Source: an uncultured Fibrobacter sp.
GTDB taxonomy: Bacteria > Fibrobacterota > Fibrobacteria > Fibrobacterales > Fibrobacteraceae
Assembly: GCF_900316465.1 (NCBI RefSeq)
Contig: NZ_ONDD01000010.1
Span: 1 to 64,000 of the forward strand
DNA length: 64,000 bases
Direction: 5' to 3'
In this document: in pieces, positions 49,323 to 57,335 of the stretch
Numbering within the stretch: position 1 is the first letter of the stretch
Layout of the letters: each line of letters opens with the position of its first letter
Position numbers and translations under genes: made by a program
Notes under the pieces: model-generated
What the model was told of the DNA's origin: nothing
The model's database searches: none
What the model saw: the letters and a program-made list of their open reading frames with translations, nothing else

Positions 49323-50068
49323 GCGCGAGGCTCCGCAGACTTATCTTCGTGTTCCTTGTTGTACGAATGCGTACGACCAATCGCCACAATCATGAGGCCA
49401 AGCATTATAAACATCACTGCGCCAAACGCAAAATTGCTCACGCCCTTTGCCGTAATGGAATAGAACTTGAGCGAGAACTTTTTACCGCGCGGGTGATTCC
49501 AGCCCGGAGCGATTTCGACGCGGGCCACCGTTTCTTGATGGCGACGGTTAAGCGTACGATCGACATGTTCGTCATCGAACCAGAAATCCGGCGTGTAGAA
49601 CTGTTCGAACGGGAACGCAATACGCTGGCGGCCCTTGGTCAGCGGGATCTCTTTCATGAGCAAGCGGAAGGTACGCGGCTTCGTGATGTCGGTAACATCC
49701 GGGTCAAAGGTCCATACCTTCACCAGAATTTCATCGGTACCGCTCGATTCCAATTCAAAAATCAGCGAATCCACAAAAGTCCAGTTGCGATACTCCGCTT
49801 TCTCGCCCTGACTGAGGTCAAACAAAAGTCCGCACCAAGCACTCTTGGCAGTATCGGCGCCAAGCATGCAGCTAAACGAAAGCGAAGAATCGGCCAAGGC
49901 AAAAGTCACCTCGGACGAGCCGCCGTCGGACTTGTCATCGTATTCAAAGACAGAGGCACCATCGTGCAGCGGGAAAACTTTGTCGGCAAAGTGACGATCC
50001 GGAAGTGCAAAATACACTCCCAGAACAACAGCCGCAATCGCCACTAGAATAATATAAGTCTTAGCCAT
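49319..50068 (-). CDS. bitopic membrane protein with periplasmic sensor-like domain
   Basis: 249 residues. An N-terminal helix (TYIILVAIAAVVLGVYFALP), a ~170-residue periplasmic domain and a second helix (FAFGAVMFIMLGLMIVAIG) end in a short cytoplasmic tail. The domain (CGLLFDLSQGE, DSLIFELESSGTDEILVKVW, RIAFPFEQFYTPDFWFDDE) follows the same order of motifs as the next gene's periplasmic domain, so the two are probably paralogues. This one lacks any DNA-binding part. It overlaps the next gene by four bases and the zinc-ribbon gene by eight. It may be a co-sensor or partner of the regulator. Confidence 0.6.
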   Translation of the reverse strand: MAKTYIILVAIAAVVLGVYFALPDRHFADKVFPLHDGASVFEYDDKSDGGSSEVTFALADSSLSFSCMLGADTAKSAWCGLLFDLSQGEKAEYRNWTFVDSLIFELESSGTDEILVKVWTFDPDVTDITKPRTFRLLMKEIPLTKGRQRIAFPFEQFYTPDFWFDDEHVDRTLNRRHQETVARVEIAPGWNHPRGKKFSLKFYSITAKGVSNFAFGAVMFIMLGLMIVAIGRTHSYNKEHEDKSAEPRA

Positions 50069-50582
50069 TAGAGTCTTCAGGTTCCAAAATCGGTTTCAAA
50101 TGAAGGCTGTACTGCACCAAATCCAGCGGATCTTCGTCGGGTTCCTTTTCGCCAAAAAGCTTGTTCACCACGGCATCAAGCGCACGGATAAAGAAGAAAT
50201 GATGCTTGCCTTCTTTAGCGGGCATCTGGAACGGGTGTTCCAAGGTACGCTTTAAAAGCGTGATGGTCATGGAAGGCGGCATGTGGAACATCTTGCAGCA
50301 AGAGGTGACCTTGCCGTCGTAACCGTAATCCGGGAGTTTTCCTTGCACCAGAGGTTCGCCGTGATCGATGCAGCAAGGGTCTTCGCAAACCGGGTCCTGC
50401 ACATTCTTGGCAAGCAAAGCCTTGAGCCAGAGCTCGCGGGACTTGTCGGTGAGGTCGCTGCGGAAAGCCATGGTCTGGTCACACGGGAAAAACGTAGAAT
50501 AGCACTTGGGGCAAATGCGCAAGTCCAGATGCTGGAACTTGATTTCTGCCACCTCTGATTTGCAATAAGGGCATGTACTCAT
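50061..50582 (-). CDS. zinc-ribbon protein of unknown function
   Basis: 173 residues. The N-terminus has a zinc ribbon (CPYCKSEVAEIKFQHLDLRICPKC). A further Cys cluster (CEDPCCIDHGE and SCCKMFHM) could bind a second metal. The rest is helical with an acidic end. It is the first gene of the operon with the two membrane sensors and the AI-2E transporter. The start at 50582 is chosen because TATATTAG ends 5 bases upstream and the zinc ribbon begins there; a longer frame would run through the divergent gene. Function unknown. Confidence 0.65.
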   Translation of the reverse strand: MSTCPYCKSEVAEIKFQHLDLRICPKCYSTFFPCDQTMAFRSDLTDKSRELWLKALLAKNVQDPVCEDPCCIDHGEPLVQGKLPDYGYDGKVTSCCKMFHMPPSMTITLLKRTLEHPFQMPAKEGKHHFFFIRALDAVVNKLFGEKEPDEDPLDLVQYSLHLKPILEPEDSNG

Positions 50583-50600
50583 GTACCCTAATATAATAAC

Positions 50601-50608
50601 TATATTTG
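50601..50608 (+). promoter_or_regulatory. TATATTTG -7 box for the thioredoxin-TPR gene (divergent promoter region)
   Basis: TATATTTG ends 4 bases before the ATG at 50613. On the other strand TATATTAG ends 5 bases before the ATG at 50582. Only 30 bases separate the two start codons, so both mRNAs would be leaderless or nearly so. Confidence 0.55.
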
Positions 50609-50612
50609 TGGC

Positions 50613-51437
50613 ATGGCTAAAGTTGTACAGATTACCGCTGAAAATTTTGAAACCGAGGTCGCTCAGGCCTCTGAAACCCGCGCCGTAGCGGTGCTTTTCT
50701 CTTCTGCAGAATACCCTGACTGCGCACCGTATTCCCAATTGCTGGGCTCTCTTTCGACCAGCATGGACTTTACGCTCGGCGTCGTGAGTTGCGACGAACG
50801 CGAGAACATGCAGTTGATCCAGGCGTTCCGCGTGCGCTCGGTGCCCGAAGTTCACATTGTCGACAAGGGCCAGATTGCAGACGTCATCCAGGGCGTGTTG
50901 CCCGAAGCAGACCTCAAGAAGCGCCTCGAAAAGTTCTTCGTGAGTGACGAAGCTCGATTCCAGATGGCCTTGGAAGATGCCATTGCGCAAAAGAATTTTG
51001 ACCAGGCTCTCCCGATGCTCGACGAAGCGCTCGCCAAGACCCCCGACGACAAGAAGTTGCAGCTCTTATGGGCCAAGGCAAGCCTCGGCATGGGCGACAC
51101 CGAAAAGGCAAAATCTGTACTCACCAAGTTTACCGAAGCCGATGACCAGTACCGCGAAGCAAAATCGCTGCTGGAACTTCTAGACTTCCACGCCGAAGCC
51201 GCCAAGAAGGACGTGCAGGGCAAAGAAGCGATTGTTTACCACGAAGCATGCAAGCTCGCTTGCGCCGAAGATTTTGAAAGTGCATTGCAGGCATTCCTGA
51301 ACCTGTACGTGGAAGCTCCGGAATGGAACGACGGCGCCGCCAAGAAGGCGATGCTTACTTTGTTCGGAGTTCTCGGCCCGAAACACGAACTTACCTGGAA
51401 GTACCGCGCCAAACTCAACACGATGATGTTTATCTAA
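50613..51437 (+). CDS. thioredoxin-like TPR protein (YbbN/CnoX type)
   Basis: 274 residues. The N-terminal thioredoxin-fold domain (about 1-110) has VQITAENFETEVAQ and VVSCDERENMQLIQAFRVRSVPEVHIVDKGQ. The redox site reads SAEYPDCAPYSQLL, with only one Cys in place of CxxC. TPR-like helices follow (DQALPMLDEALAKTPDDKKLQLLWAKASLGMGDTEKAKSVL). This is the YbbN/CnoX layout of a holdase that guards proteins under oxidative stress. It overlaps dus by one base (TAATG). Confidence 0.85.
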   Translation: MAKVVQITAENFETEVAQASETRAVAVLFSSAEYPDCAPYSQLLGSLSTSMDFTLGVVSCDERENMQLIQAFRVRSVPEVHIVDKGQIADVIQGVLPEADLKKRLEKFFVSDEARFQMALEDAIAQKNFDQALPMLDEALAKTPDDKKLQLLWAKASLGMGDTEKAKSVLTKFTEADDQYREAKSLLELLDFHAEAAKKDVQGKEAIVYHEACKLACAEDFESALQAFLNLYVEAPEWNDGAAKKAMLTLFGVLGPKHELTWKYRAKLNTMMFI

Positions 51438-52420
51438 TGAATATCGACTTTAACCGCAAACTTTCGATTGCCCCGATGCTTGACTGCACCGACCGTCACG
51501 AACGGTATTTTTTGCGGTTATTGTCCAAGCACATCTTGTTGTACAGCGAAATGGTCACGACCAACGCGCTGTTGCATACCGATCCGGACCAGTTCCTGCG
51601 CCATCAGGAATTCGAATACCCCGCTGTTTTGCAGCTGGGAGGCTCAAATCCGGCCGATTTAGCCAAATGCAGCAAGATGGTCGAAGAATCCGGTTTTCAG
51701 GAAGTCAACCTGAATTGCGGCTGTCCTTCGGACCGCGTGCAGAACGGGAACTTTGGCGCGTGCCTCATGAAAGACAAGAACCTGGTCGCCGACTGCTTCA
51801 AGGCCATGCAAGACGCCGTGAGCATCCCCGTGTCTATCAAGTGCCGTATCGGCGTCGACGAATTTGACTTTTGGGAATTTTTCCGCGACTTTGTAGGCAC
51901 CATTGCAGACGCCGGCTGCCGCGTATTCATTATTCACGCCCGCAAGGCATGGCTCAAGGGTTTAAGTCCTAAAGAAAACCGCGAAGTTCCGTCGCTGCAT
52001 TACGACTTTGTACACCGCCTCAAGGCCGAAATGCCTCAGCTGAACATTTCAATCAACGGCGGCATCAAGACGCTTGACCAGGTGCAGGAACAGCTCCAGG
52101 ATTTAGACGGCGTCATGGTCGGCCGCGAAGCCTACGAAAATCCGTGGTTCCTGCGCGACGCCGACGAACGTATTTTCGGCGACAGCGAACCACCGCGATT
52201 CTCGTTACGCAAGGAACTTCTCGAAGCCTACCTCCCCTATGTAGAGATGGAAGCCGCCCGCGGAACGCCCACAACCATTTTAGTGCGCCACCTGTACGGG
52301 CTATTTAACGGCAAGCCCGGCGCACGCAAGTTCCGCCAGCACCTCGGCGAAAACGCCCCCAAAACAAACAACCCCGCGGAAATGATCCGCAGGGCTATGG
52401 ACTTGGTTACTGAACCTTAG
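51437..52420 (+). CDS. dusA: tRNA-dihydrouridine synthase, DusA type
   Basis: 327 residues. An FMN barrel enzyme that reduces uridines in the tRNA D-loop. DusA marks are IAPMLDCTDRHERYFLR, EMVTTNALLH, QLGGSNPADLAKCSKMVE, the catalytic Cys in NLNCGCPSDRVQNGNFGACLM, HARKAWLKGLSPKENREVPSL and the FMN-binding GVMVGREAYENPWFL. The start at 51437 shares TAATG with the upstream stop, so it is translationally coupled to the CnoX-like gene. It converges on the BtuG-like gene with a 21-base gap. Confidence 0.92.
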   Translation: MNIDFNRKLSIAPMLDCTDRHERYFLRLLSKHILLYSEMVTTNALLHTDPDQFLRHQEFEYPAVLQLGGSNPADLAKCSKMVEESGFQEVNLNCGCPSDRVQNGNFGACLMKDKNLVADCFKAMQDAVSIPVSIKCRIGVDEFDFWEFFRDFVGTIADAGCRVFIIHARKAWLKGLSPKENREVPSLHYDFVHRLKAEMPQLNISINGGIKTLDQVQEQLQDLDGVMVGREAYENPWFLRDADERIFGDSEPPRFSLRKELLEAYLPYVEMEAARGTPTTILVRHLYGLFNGKPGARKFRQHLGENAPKTNNPAEMIRRAMDLVTEP

Positions 52421-52441
52421 TCTTTTTGATTATTCAGCCAC

Positions 52442-53938
52442 TTATTCGACAATCTTGGCGCTGAGTTCCTTCGTGTCGATAGAAGAAATCGTCGAACCGT
52501 TCGTGAGAGAAATCTTGCGAATTTCGGCTGCGTTATACATGGCAACCCAAGCGGTGCTACCGTCAATTGCCACGATATCGTAGGGGTTTTCAGATTCGAT
52601 GCTCTTCTGCCAAGCAACCTTCTTTGCGCTGGTATTCACCTTCGAGATGCTGCCCTTGCCCTTGCGGTCCATTACGTACAGGCCACCATTGACTTCTACA
52701 ATCTTCGTGTCGGTAGAGAACTGAATGCTTTCGTCGCTGATGTCTTCGCCATCAATCCAGTAAAGTTTACCGGCGTTAGCATAGTCGCTGATATAAACGA
52801 ACACTTCGTGATTGATAACGGCAATACCAGCGGGCTGGTAACCCATTTCGTCGTCATAAAGGGGGGAGAGTTTCAGGCCATTATAAGAATACGCCACCAT
52901 GGGTCCCATTTCATACGTATCCCAGTCAATGGAACCACGGTCGCCGATATAGAAGAGTTCACCCTTAGTGTCATAGTAAACGCCACCGCTGGCATCGACA
53001 ACACCATCTATCCTCTTCACCGACTTGTCACTCAAATCAACTTCGGCAGCGGGAACATTCTGGTAAGCCTTGTAAACGGCAACAACAGCCTTGCCAGAAA
53101 TCGGATCAACATCCATCATGTACACGCCACCGCCAAGCAGCGTACCGCTCACCCAAAGTTCAGACTTTTTCTTCTTCAGGTCAACCTTTTCGATACCGCG
53201 GTTTTCATCGGCGTCAATACCCCAAGAGGCATTGTATTCACCCTGCGTACCCACAAACACATTGCCATTCACAACCTTCACAACCTGCGGGTTCTTGGTC
53301 ACAAGAGTAATGGTATCGAGAAGGGTACCGTCGCTCAACTTGTACATGGCAAGAAGGCCCGGATCGTTGAAGATAGCGCTATATCCATCATCGCCAACTT
53401 CGTAGCGCTGGAACACGGCGAACAGCGTATCGCCAGAAACTTCAAGGTCGGCGGCAAACGGCGTGTTAGCCAGGTAGGTCACCTTCGGTTCAACAGAGCT
53501 GCTGGATTCCGGTTCTGCAGAGGAACTAGATACCGGAGCTTCGGAGCTGCTGGATTCAACCTTTTCGCTAGAACTGGATTTTTCGTCTTTCTTTTCGCTA
53601 GAGCTAGACTTGTCATCCTTTGTGCTGGAGCTAGACTTGTCGTCCTTCTTTTCGCTGGAGCTGGACTTTTCGTCTTTCTTTTCGCTAGAGCTAGAGGTAG
53701 CCTTTTCGGAGCTACTGGACTTGCCATCTTTCTTGACAGAGCTAGAAGACTTGTCCTTGCTGGACTTGGCAGAGCTAGAGCTGTCATCGTCTTCGGAACT
53801 GCTGCTCAGATCTTCATCCAAGCAGTTTTCGTTGTCCAAGCATTCAATGCTTGCCGAGGAACTATTGTCGTCACCGCAAGCGCCCAAGTAGAACGCGAAC
53901 GATAACGCCGCAAGTGTTGTGAGTATCTTTTTATTCAT
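52442..53938 (-). CDS. Ser-linker surface lipoprotein with beta-propeller, BtuG-like candidate
   Basis: 498 residues. The lipoprotein signal (AALSFAFYLGACGDDNSS) puts the lipidated Cys near residue 21. A ~110-residue linker of SSSSEKKDEK-type repeats follows. Residues ~155-498 repeat a blade pattern (ADLEVSGDTLFAVFQRY, VVKVVNGNVFVGTQGEY, AGIAVINHEVFVYISDY, KIVEVNGGLYVMDRKG, DIVAIDGSTAWVAMYN), consistent with a ~7-bladed propeller. It follows the TonB receptor by 40 bases under a cobalamin riboswitch. In Bacteroides the propeller lipoprotein BtuG is encoded with BtuB and captures B12. RBS AGAAAGGAG. Confidence 0.72.
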   Translation of the reverse strand: MNKKILTTLAALSFAFYLGACGDDNSSSASIECLDNENCLDEDLSSSSEDDDSSSSAKSSKDKSSSSVKKDGKSSSSEKATSSSSEKKDEKSSSSEKKDDKSSSSTKDDKSSSSEKKDEKSSSSEKVESSSSEAPVSSSSAEPESSSSVEPKVTYLANTPFAADLEVSGDTLFAVFQRYEVGDDGYSAIFNDPGLLAMYKLSDGTLLDTITLVTKNPQVVKVVNGNVFVGTQGEYNASWGIDADENRGIEKVDLKKKKSELWVSGTLLGGGVYMMDVDPISGKAVVAVYKAYQNVPAAEVDLSDKSVKRIDGVVDASGGVYYDTKGELFYIGDRGSIDWDTYEMGPMVAYSYNGLKLSPLYDDEMGYQPAGIAVINHEVFVYISDYANAGKLYWIDGEDISDESIQFSTDTKIVEVNGGLYVMDRKGKGSISKVNTSAKKVAWQKSIESENPYDIVAIDGSTAWVAMYNAAEIRKISLTNGSTISSIDTKELSAKIVE

Positions 53939-53978
53939 TATTGCTCCTTTCTGGCTTTACGCTATTTTAGCGCGGGGG

Positions 53979-56033
53979 CTAGAACCCCTGTATGATTGTG
54001 AACTTGTATTCCCTACCCGGAGTCGGATAGGGGGTAAAAATGTTTCGATATGTTTCGTCCGATATGTTGTTGACCGCAAAAACAAGGCGAGTCTTATTCC
54101 ACGGTTGCCAAGCAAGCGAAGCATTGTAATGCGCCACTGGAGGCTGTCTCGTAAAGTTCATGCGGTCACTATAAATTCTAGACCTGTAATCCATCGAAAC
54201 CGTGCTACTCAAATGCAACGGCAAGAACACCGTACCTTCGGCATAGTAGCTATGTACCGGTTCCCCGGGCAAAAGATTCCCGTTATAGGCCTTACTTAAG
54301 CCATCATCACGCGGATCCTGAATGGTGGCGCGCAATACGGTCTGGAAGAAATCAACCGGGCGGCTATCCAATTCCAGCTCCACCCCACGAATGACGGACT
54401 TGTCTATATTAAAGGCCTTCATCATATTGGTGCTAATCAACCAATAAATTCCGTTTTCGGCATGGGTTTCAAAGTATGTAGCGCGGAATACAGAGCGCTG
54501 TTTCGGGGTAGACAGATAGAGTCCAGCAGCAAACTTCAAAGCCGATTCATCTTTCAAAGCCGGATTCGAAAGCGTTCCCGGATACATGCCGTAAAGTTCC
54601 ATCAATTGCGGCTGTCTGTAGAATCGACCGAAAGAAGCGCTTCCGCCAATCCACGAATCCTTTTTGCCTAATTTTGCCTGCACCATTCCAGCCCAGCTCA
54701 AATCACGCTCGGTAGCATCGCTTATCAGTGCCGCTCCTGTAGTCATCTGGAATTTACCGCCATCGATATCATCAATCGACTTCAGCACGTTGCCCTCGGC
54801 CAAAAGCGAGAACCACTGCGTAAAGGCATATTCCACATTGCCCGCCACAGAACCCGTATAGCGATTCAGGCTGAAATCCTGCGCAGGTCCGCGCGCTTCC
54901 CAATTTTCAGCACTTCCCGCCAATCTGAGGAACGCCTCAAGATTTCCGCGGTACAAAGTTGCAGAAACTTCGGGCATCGCCCTATACCCAGCAAGGCCAA
55001 GTACCTTGAAATCTTTCGACAAGTAACCAATTTTGTCCAACGGATAATACGATTCCGACGAATTCTTTTCGAATCTTCCCGTGATTCCAGATTCTATAAG
55101 CAAGCAATCAAAGTATTCGGGGAATTCCAGACGGTACGAAAGCTGTCCCATGTCGCCCGTAAACTTTGCCACATAAGTCTGCAAGTCTTCGGTACCGGGG
55201 TTGCCCGCTTCAGTATGCATGACGTTTCCGGACAAGGTCGAGAAGAATCCACCGCCATGAAGCATGCGGTACTGGATGTTTCCAGAATACTCCGTGAATT
55301 CCGCATTTTTTCTTCTGTCCTTAAAATCGTCTTCGTCGTTGTAGAGCGTGCCGTTACGATTGTCAAATTCGTAATCGTTATCGCTATGGCGCATCGAAGC
55401 GGTTGCCGAGAACTGCACGCTATCGGTCACGTTTGCGCTCACTTGGGCAGAGCCTTCAAACGTATTGTGCGAGCCTACACTTGCAAAAACGCGACCACTC
55501 GGCACACGAGATGCCTTAATCGCACTTTTACTCACAAAATTGATAACGCCGCCGACACCCGAACCACCATACTTAGCCGGAGTCCGGTCCTTGTAGACTT
55601 CAATTTTTTCAATATTGTTGAGGTCAATGGCACCCAGGTCAGCAGCACCGCCACCGGCATCGTTGAGTGGCATGCCATCAATGCAAATCAAGACATTCCT
55701 TGCCGCAATGCCTCGAATGCTCACCGTCTGAAAACTGCCCATGCCCCCCTGCGTATACCCCTGGACTCCCGAAAGCGAAGACAAGATTTCTGTAGCCGAC
55801 AAGCCACGGCCTTCCCAAGCGGCGGGGCGGATTTCCATATAGTCTGTGCCAGAAACGGCAACGCCGGACACCGAAGGCGCTGTTACCTCGGTCGAACCAA
55901 GATCCTGTACTGGAGCGGACTCATCGACAGCCACGTCCTTAGACGTGACCACGGTCTGTGCAAAAGGGGTCTCCCACGCACAACACAAAAACACCGCAAC
56001 TACAGCGGCTTTGTAGAATGACGTCGTTCGCAT
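53979..56033 (-). CDS. btuB: TonB-dependent outer-membrane receptor, cobalamin (BtuB-like)
   Basis: 684 residues. Signal peptide AAVVAVFLCCAWETPFA. The plug domain (about 60-180) reads ATEILSSLSGVQGYTQGGMGSFQTVSIRGIAARNVLICIDGMPLND and IEKIEVYKDRTPAKYGGSGVGGVINFVSK. A 22-strand-type barrel follows, with short loops, ending YKFTIIQGF with the terminal Phe. It is on the small side, as for BtuB. The upstream cobalamin riboswitch makes B12 or another corrinoid the likely substrate. GAGGAACG precedes the ATG and the propeller lipoprotein is next in the operon. No TonB-ExbBD or BtuCDF genes are nearby. Confidence 0.88.
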   Translation of the reverse strand: MRTTSFYKAAVVAVFLCCAWETPFAQTVVTSKDVAVDESAPVQDLGSTEVTAPSVSGVAVSGTDYMEIRPAAWEGRGLSATEILSSLSGVQGYTQGGMGSFQTVSIRGIAARNVLICIDGMPLNDAGGGAADLGAIDLNNIEKIEVYKDRTPAKYGGSGVGGVINFVSKSAIKASRVPSGRVFASVGSHNTFEGSAQVSANVTDSVQFSATASMRHSDNDYEFDNRNGTLYNDEDDFKDRRKNAEFTEYSGNIQYRMLHGGGFFSTLSGNVMHTEAGNPGTEDLQTYVAKFTGDMGQLSYRLEFPEYFDCLLIESGITGRFEKNSSESYYPLDKIGYLSKDFKVLGLAGYRAMPEVSATLYRGNLEAFLRLAGSAENWEARGPAQDFSLNRYTGSVAGNVEYAFTQWFSLLAEGNVLKSIDDIDGGKFQMTTGAALISDATERDLSWAGMVQAKLGKKDSWIGGSASFGRFYRQPQLMELYGMYPGTLSNPALKDESALKFAAGLYLSTPKQRSVFRATYFETHAENGIYWLISTNMMKAFNIDKSVIRGVELELDSRPVDFFQTVLRATIQDPRDDGLSKAYNGNLLPGEPVHSYYAEGTVFLPLHLSSTVSMDYRSRIYSDRMNFTRQPPVAHYNASLAWQPWNKTRLVFAVNNISDETYRNIFTPYPTPGREYKFTIIQGF

Positions 56034-56049
56034 CGTTCCTCAAAAAAGC

Positions 56050-56232
56050 GTTTCCCACAGTTCTTCTGGCTCGGGGATCAATCTACTTCCGGCTCCTTCA
56101 CATCTATATAGACATTGGTTTATGCCGGTTTCGTCCTCCCTTACAGCGGCGCGACCGCTCCCGGTTTTCACGGGATTCTCTCCTTGCAGGCCTCCCAGTA
56201 GGGCTCCCGCATGGGCTTTTCAGGGCACAGGA
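56050..56232 (-). ncRNA. cobalamin (AdoCbl) riboswitch
   Basis: On the minus strand the leader carries the class signature: GAATCCCGTGAAAACCGGGA, then GCGGTCGCGCCGCTGTAA, GGACGAAACC, and the B12 box GAGCCAGAAGAACTG at 56058-56072. A TATATTTG box at 56246-56253 sits just before it. It ends ~17 bases before the btuB RBS. No terminator hairpin is obvious, although a TTTTTT run follows the B12 box, so translational control is likely. High B12 should switch off the receptor and propeller lipoprotein. Confidence 0.93.
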
Positions 56233-56245
56233 AACTTTTCGTTTG

Positions 56246-56253
56246 CAAATATA
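56246..56253 (-). promoter_or_regulatory. TATATTTG -7 box for the riboswitch operon
   Basis: Minus-strand TATATTTG lies about 15 bases before the first riboswitch stem. The divergent nadA box is only 20 bases away. Confidence 0.6.
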
Positions 56254-56273
56254 GAAATATTTTTACAATTTGC

Positions 56274-56281
56274 TATATTTA
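56274..56281 (+). promoter_or_regulatory. TATATTTA -7 box for nadA
   Basis: TATATTTA ends 5 bases before the ATG at 56287, predicting a leaderless or very short nadA leader. Confidence 0.5.
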
Positions 56282-56286
56282 GGGGT

Positions 56287-57303
56287 ATGACTGCAGAAGA
56301 ACTCTACAAACGTCTTAGCTCTATTCAGCCGGGCGCCGTGCTTTGCACCTATTCCATGGAAAAGTGCGAACAGATGCTCCCGCTCATCAACGAAATCAAC
56401 GAACTGAAAAAGGAACGCGACGCCGTGATCCTCGCCCACAGCTATGTGGCCCCCGAAATCATCCTGGGCGTTGCCGACTACGATGGCGACAGCTTCAAGC
56501 TGAGTCAAGACGCCACCAAGGTGAGCGCAAAGACGATAGTGTTCTCTGCCGTGCGCTTTATGGGCGAAACCGCCAAGATTTTGAATCCGACCAAGGATGT
56601 TCTGATTCCGGGTCCGCTTACGGGTTGTAGCCTCGCCGACTCCATTACCGGCGCCGAGGTCAAGGCACTCCGCGAAAAGTATCCCGACCACACCTTCGTG
56701 TGCTATATCAACACCACCGCCGACGTGAAGGCAAACTGCGACGTGTGCGTCACCAGCAGCAACGTGATGAAGATTGTCTCTAGCCTCGAAAACGACAAGA
56801 TCGTGTTCGTGCCGGATGGTCTCATGGGTCAGAACCTAATCGACGAAATGCAGAAGCGAGGTATCAAGAAAGAAATCGTGCTCCACAGCGGTTGCTGCTA
56901 CGTGCACGAAACCTACGATTCCGAACTCATCAACTTCTTCCGCAGCCAGAACCCGGGCCTCAAGGTGGTCAGCCACCCCGAATGTCACCCGGGCGTCGCC
57001 CTCCTGAGCGACTACGTGGGCAGCACCGGCCAGATGGTGAACTACATCAAGGAACAGCCCGAAGGAACCCCGTTCCTCCTGCTCACCGAATGCGGTCTGA
57101 ACGCACGTATGCAGTATGAATTCCCGCAAAAGACCTTTATTGGCAGCTGCAGCATGTGCAAGTACATGAAGTCCAATTCACTCGAAAACATTTTGGAAAC
57201 CTTGCGTCATCCGGAAAAGGCTCAGCACGTAGAACTTGACGAAGCAACCCGCGTTGCCGCCAAGAAGTGCATCGACGCGATGTTCTACTACGCAGCCAAG
57301 TAG
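56287..57303 (+). CDS. nadA: quinolinate synthase A
   Basis: 338 residues. An iron-sulfur enzyme that condenses iminoaspartate with dihydroxyacetone phosphate to quinolinate. NadA motifs are ERDAVILAHSYVAPEI, VGDYDGDS-like VADYDGDSFKLSQ, VRFMGETAKILNP, YINTTADVKANCDVCVTSSN, HPECHPGVA, GSTGQMVNYI and the Cys cluster CSMCKYMK near the end. Three widely spaced Cys would hold the [4Fe-4S] cluster. The start at 56287 excludes a 55-residue extension that would read through the divergent riboswitch. Works with nadC at 13834. Confidence 0.95.
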   Translation: MTAEELYKRLSSIQPGAVLCTYSMEKCEQMLPLINEINELKKERDAVILAHSYVAPEIILGVADYDGDSFKLSQDATKVSAKTIVFSAVRFMGETAKILNPTKDVLIPGPLTGCSLADSITGAEVKALREKYPDHTFVCYINTTADVKANCDVCVTSSNVMKIVSSLENDKIVFVPDGLMGQNLIDEMQKRGIKKEIVLHSGCCYVHETYDSELINFFRSQNPGLKVVSHPECHPGVALLSDYVGSTGQMVNYIKEQPEGTPFLLLTECGLNARMQYEFPQKTFIGSCSMCKYMKSNSLENILETLRHPEKAQHVELDEATRVAAKKCIDAMFYYAAK

Positions 57304-57335
57304 CAACGATTGGCTCACAAAAAGGTTTGGAGAAA

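Noticed and set aside
50583..50990. Long N-terminal extension of the zinc-ribbon protein
   Set aside because: It would read antisense through the thioredoxin-TPR gene; the zinc ribbon begins at the 50582 ATG, next to a -7 box.
56041..56060. Rho-independent terminator in the cobalamin riboswitch platform
   Set aside because: A TTTTTT run exists but no stable GC-rich stem directly precedes it, so translational control is more likely.
56122..56286. N-terminal extension of NadA
   Set aside because: It lies within the divergent cobalamin riboswitch; the TATATTTA box and homology support 56287.
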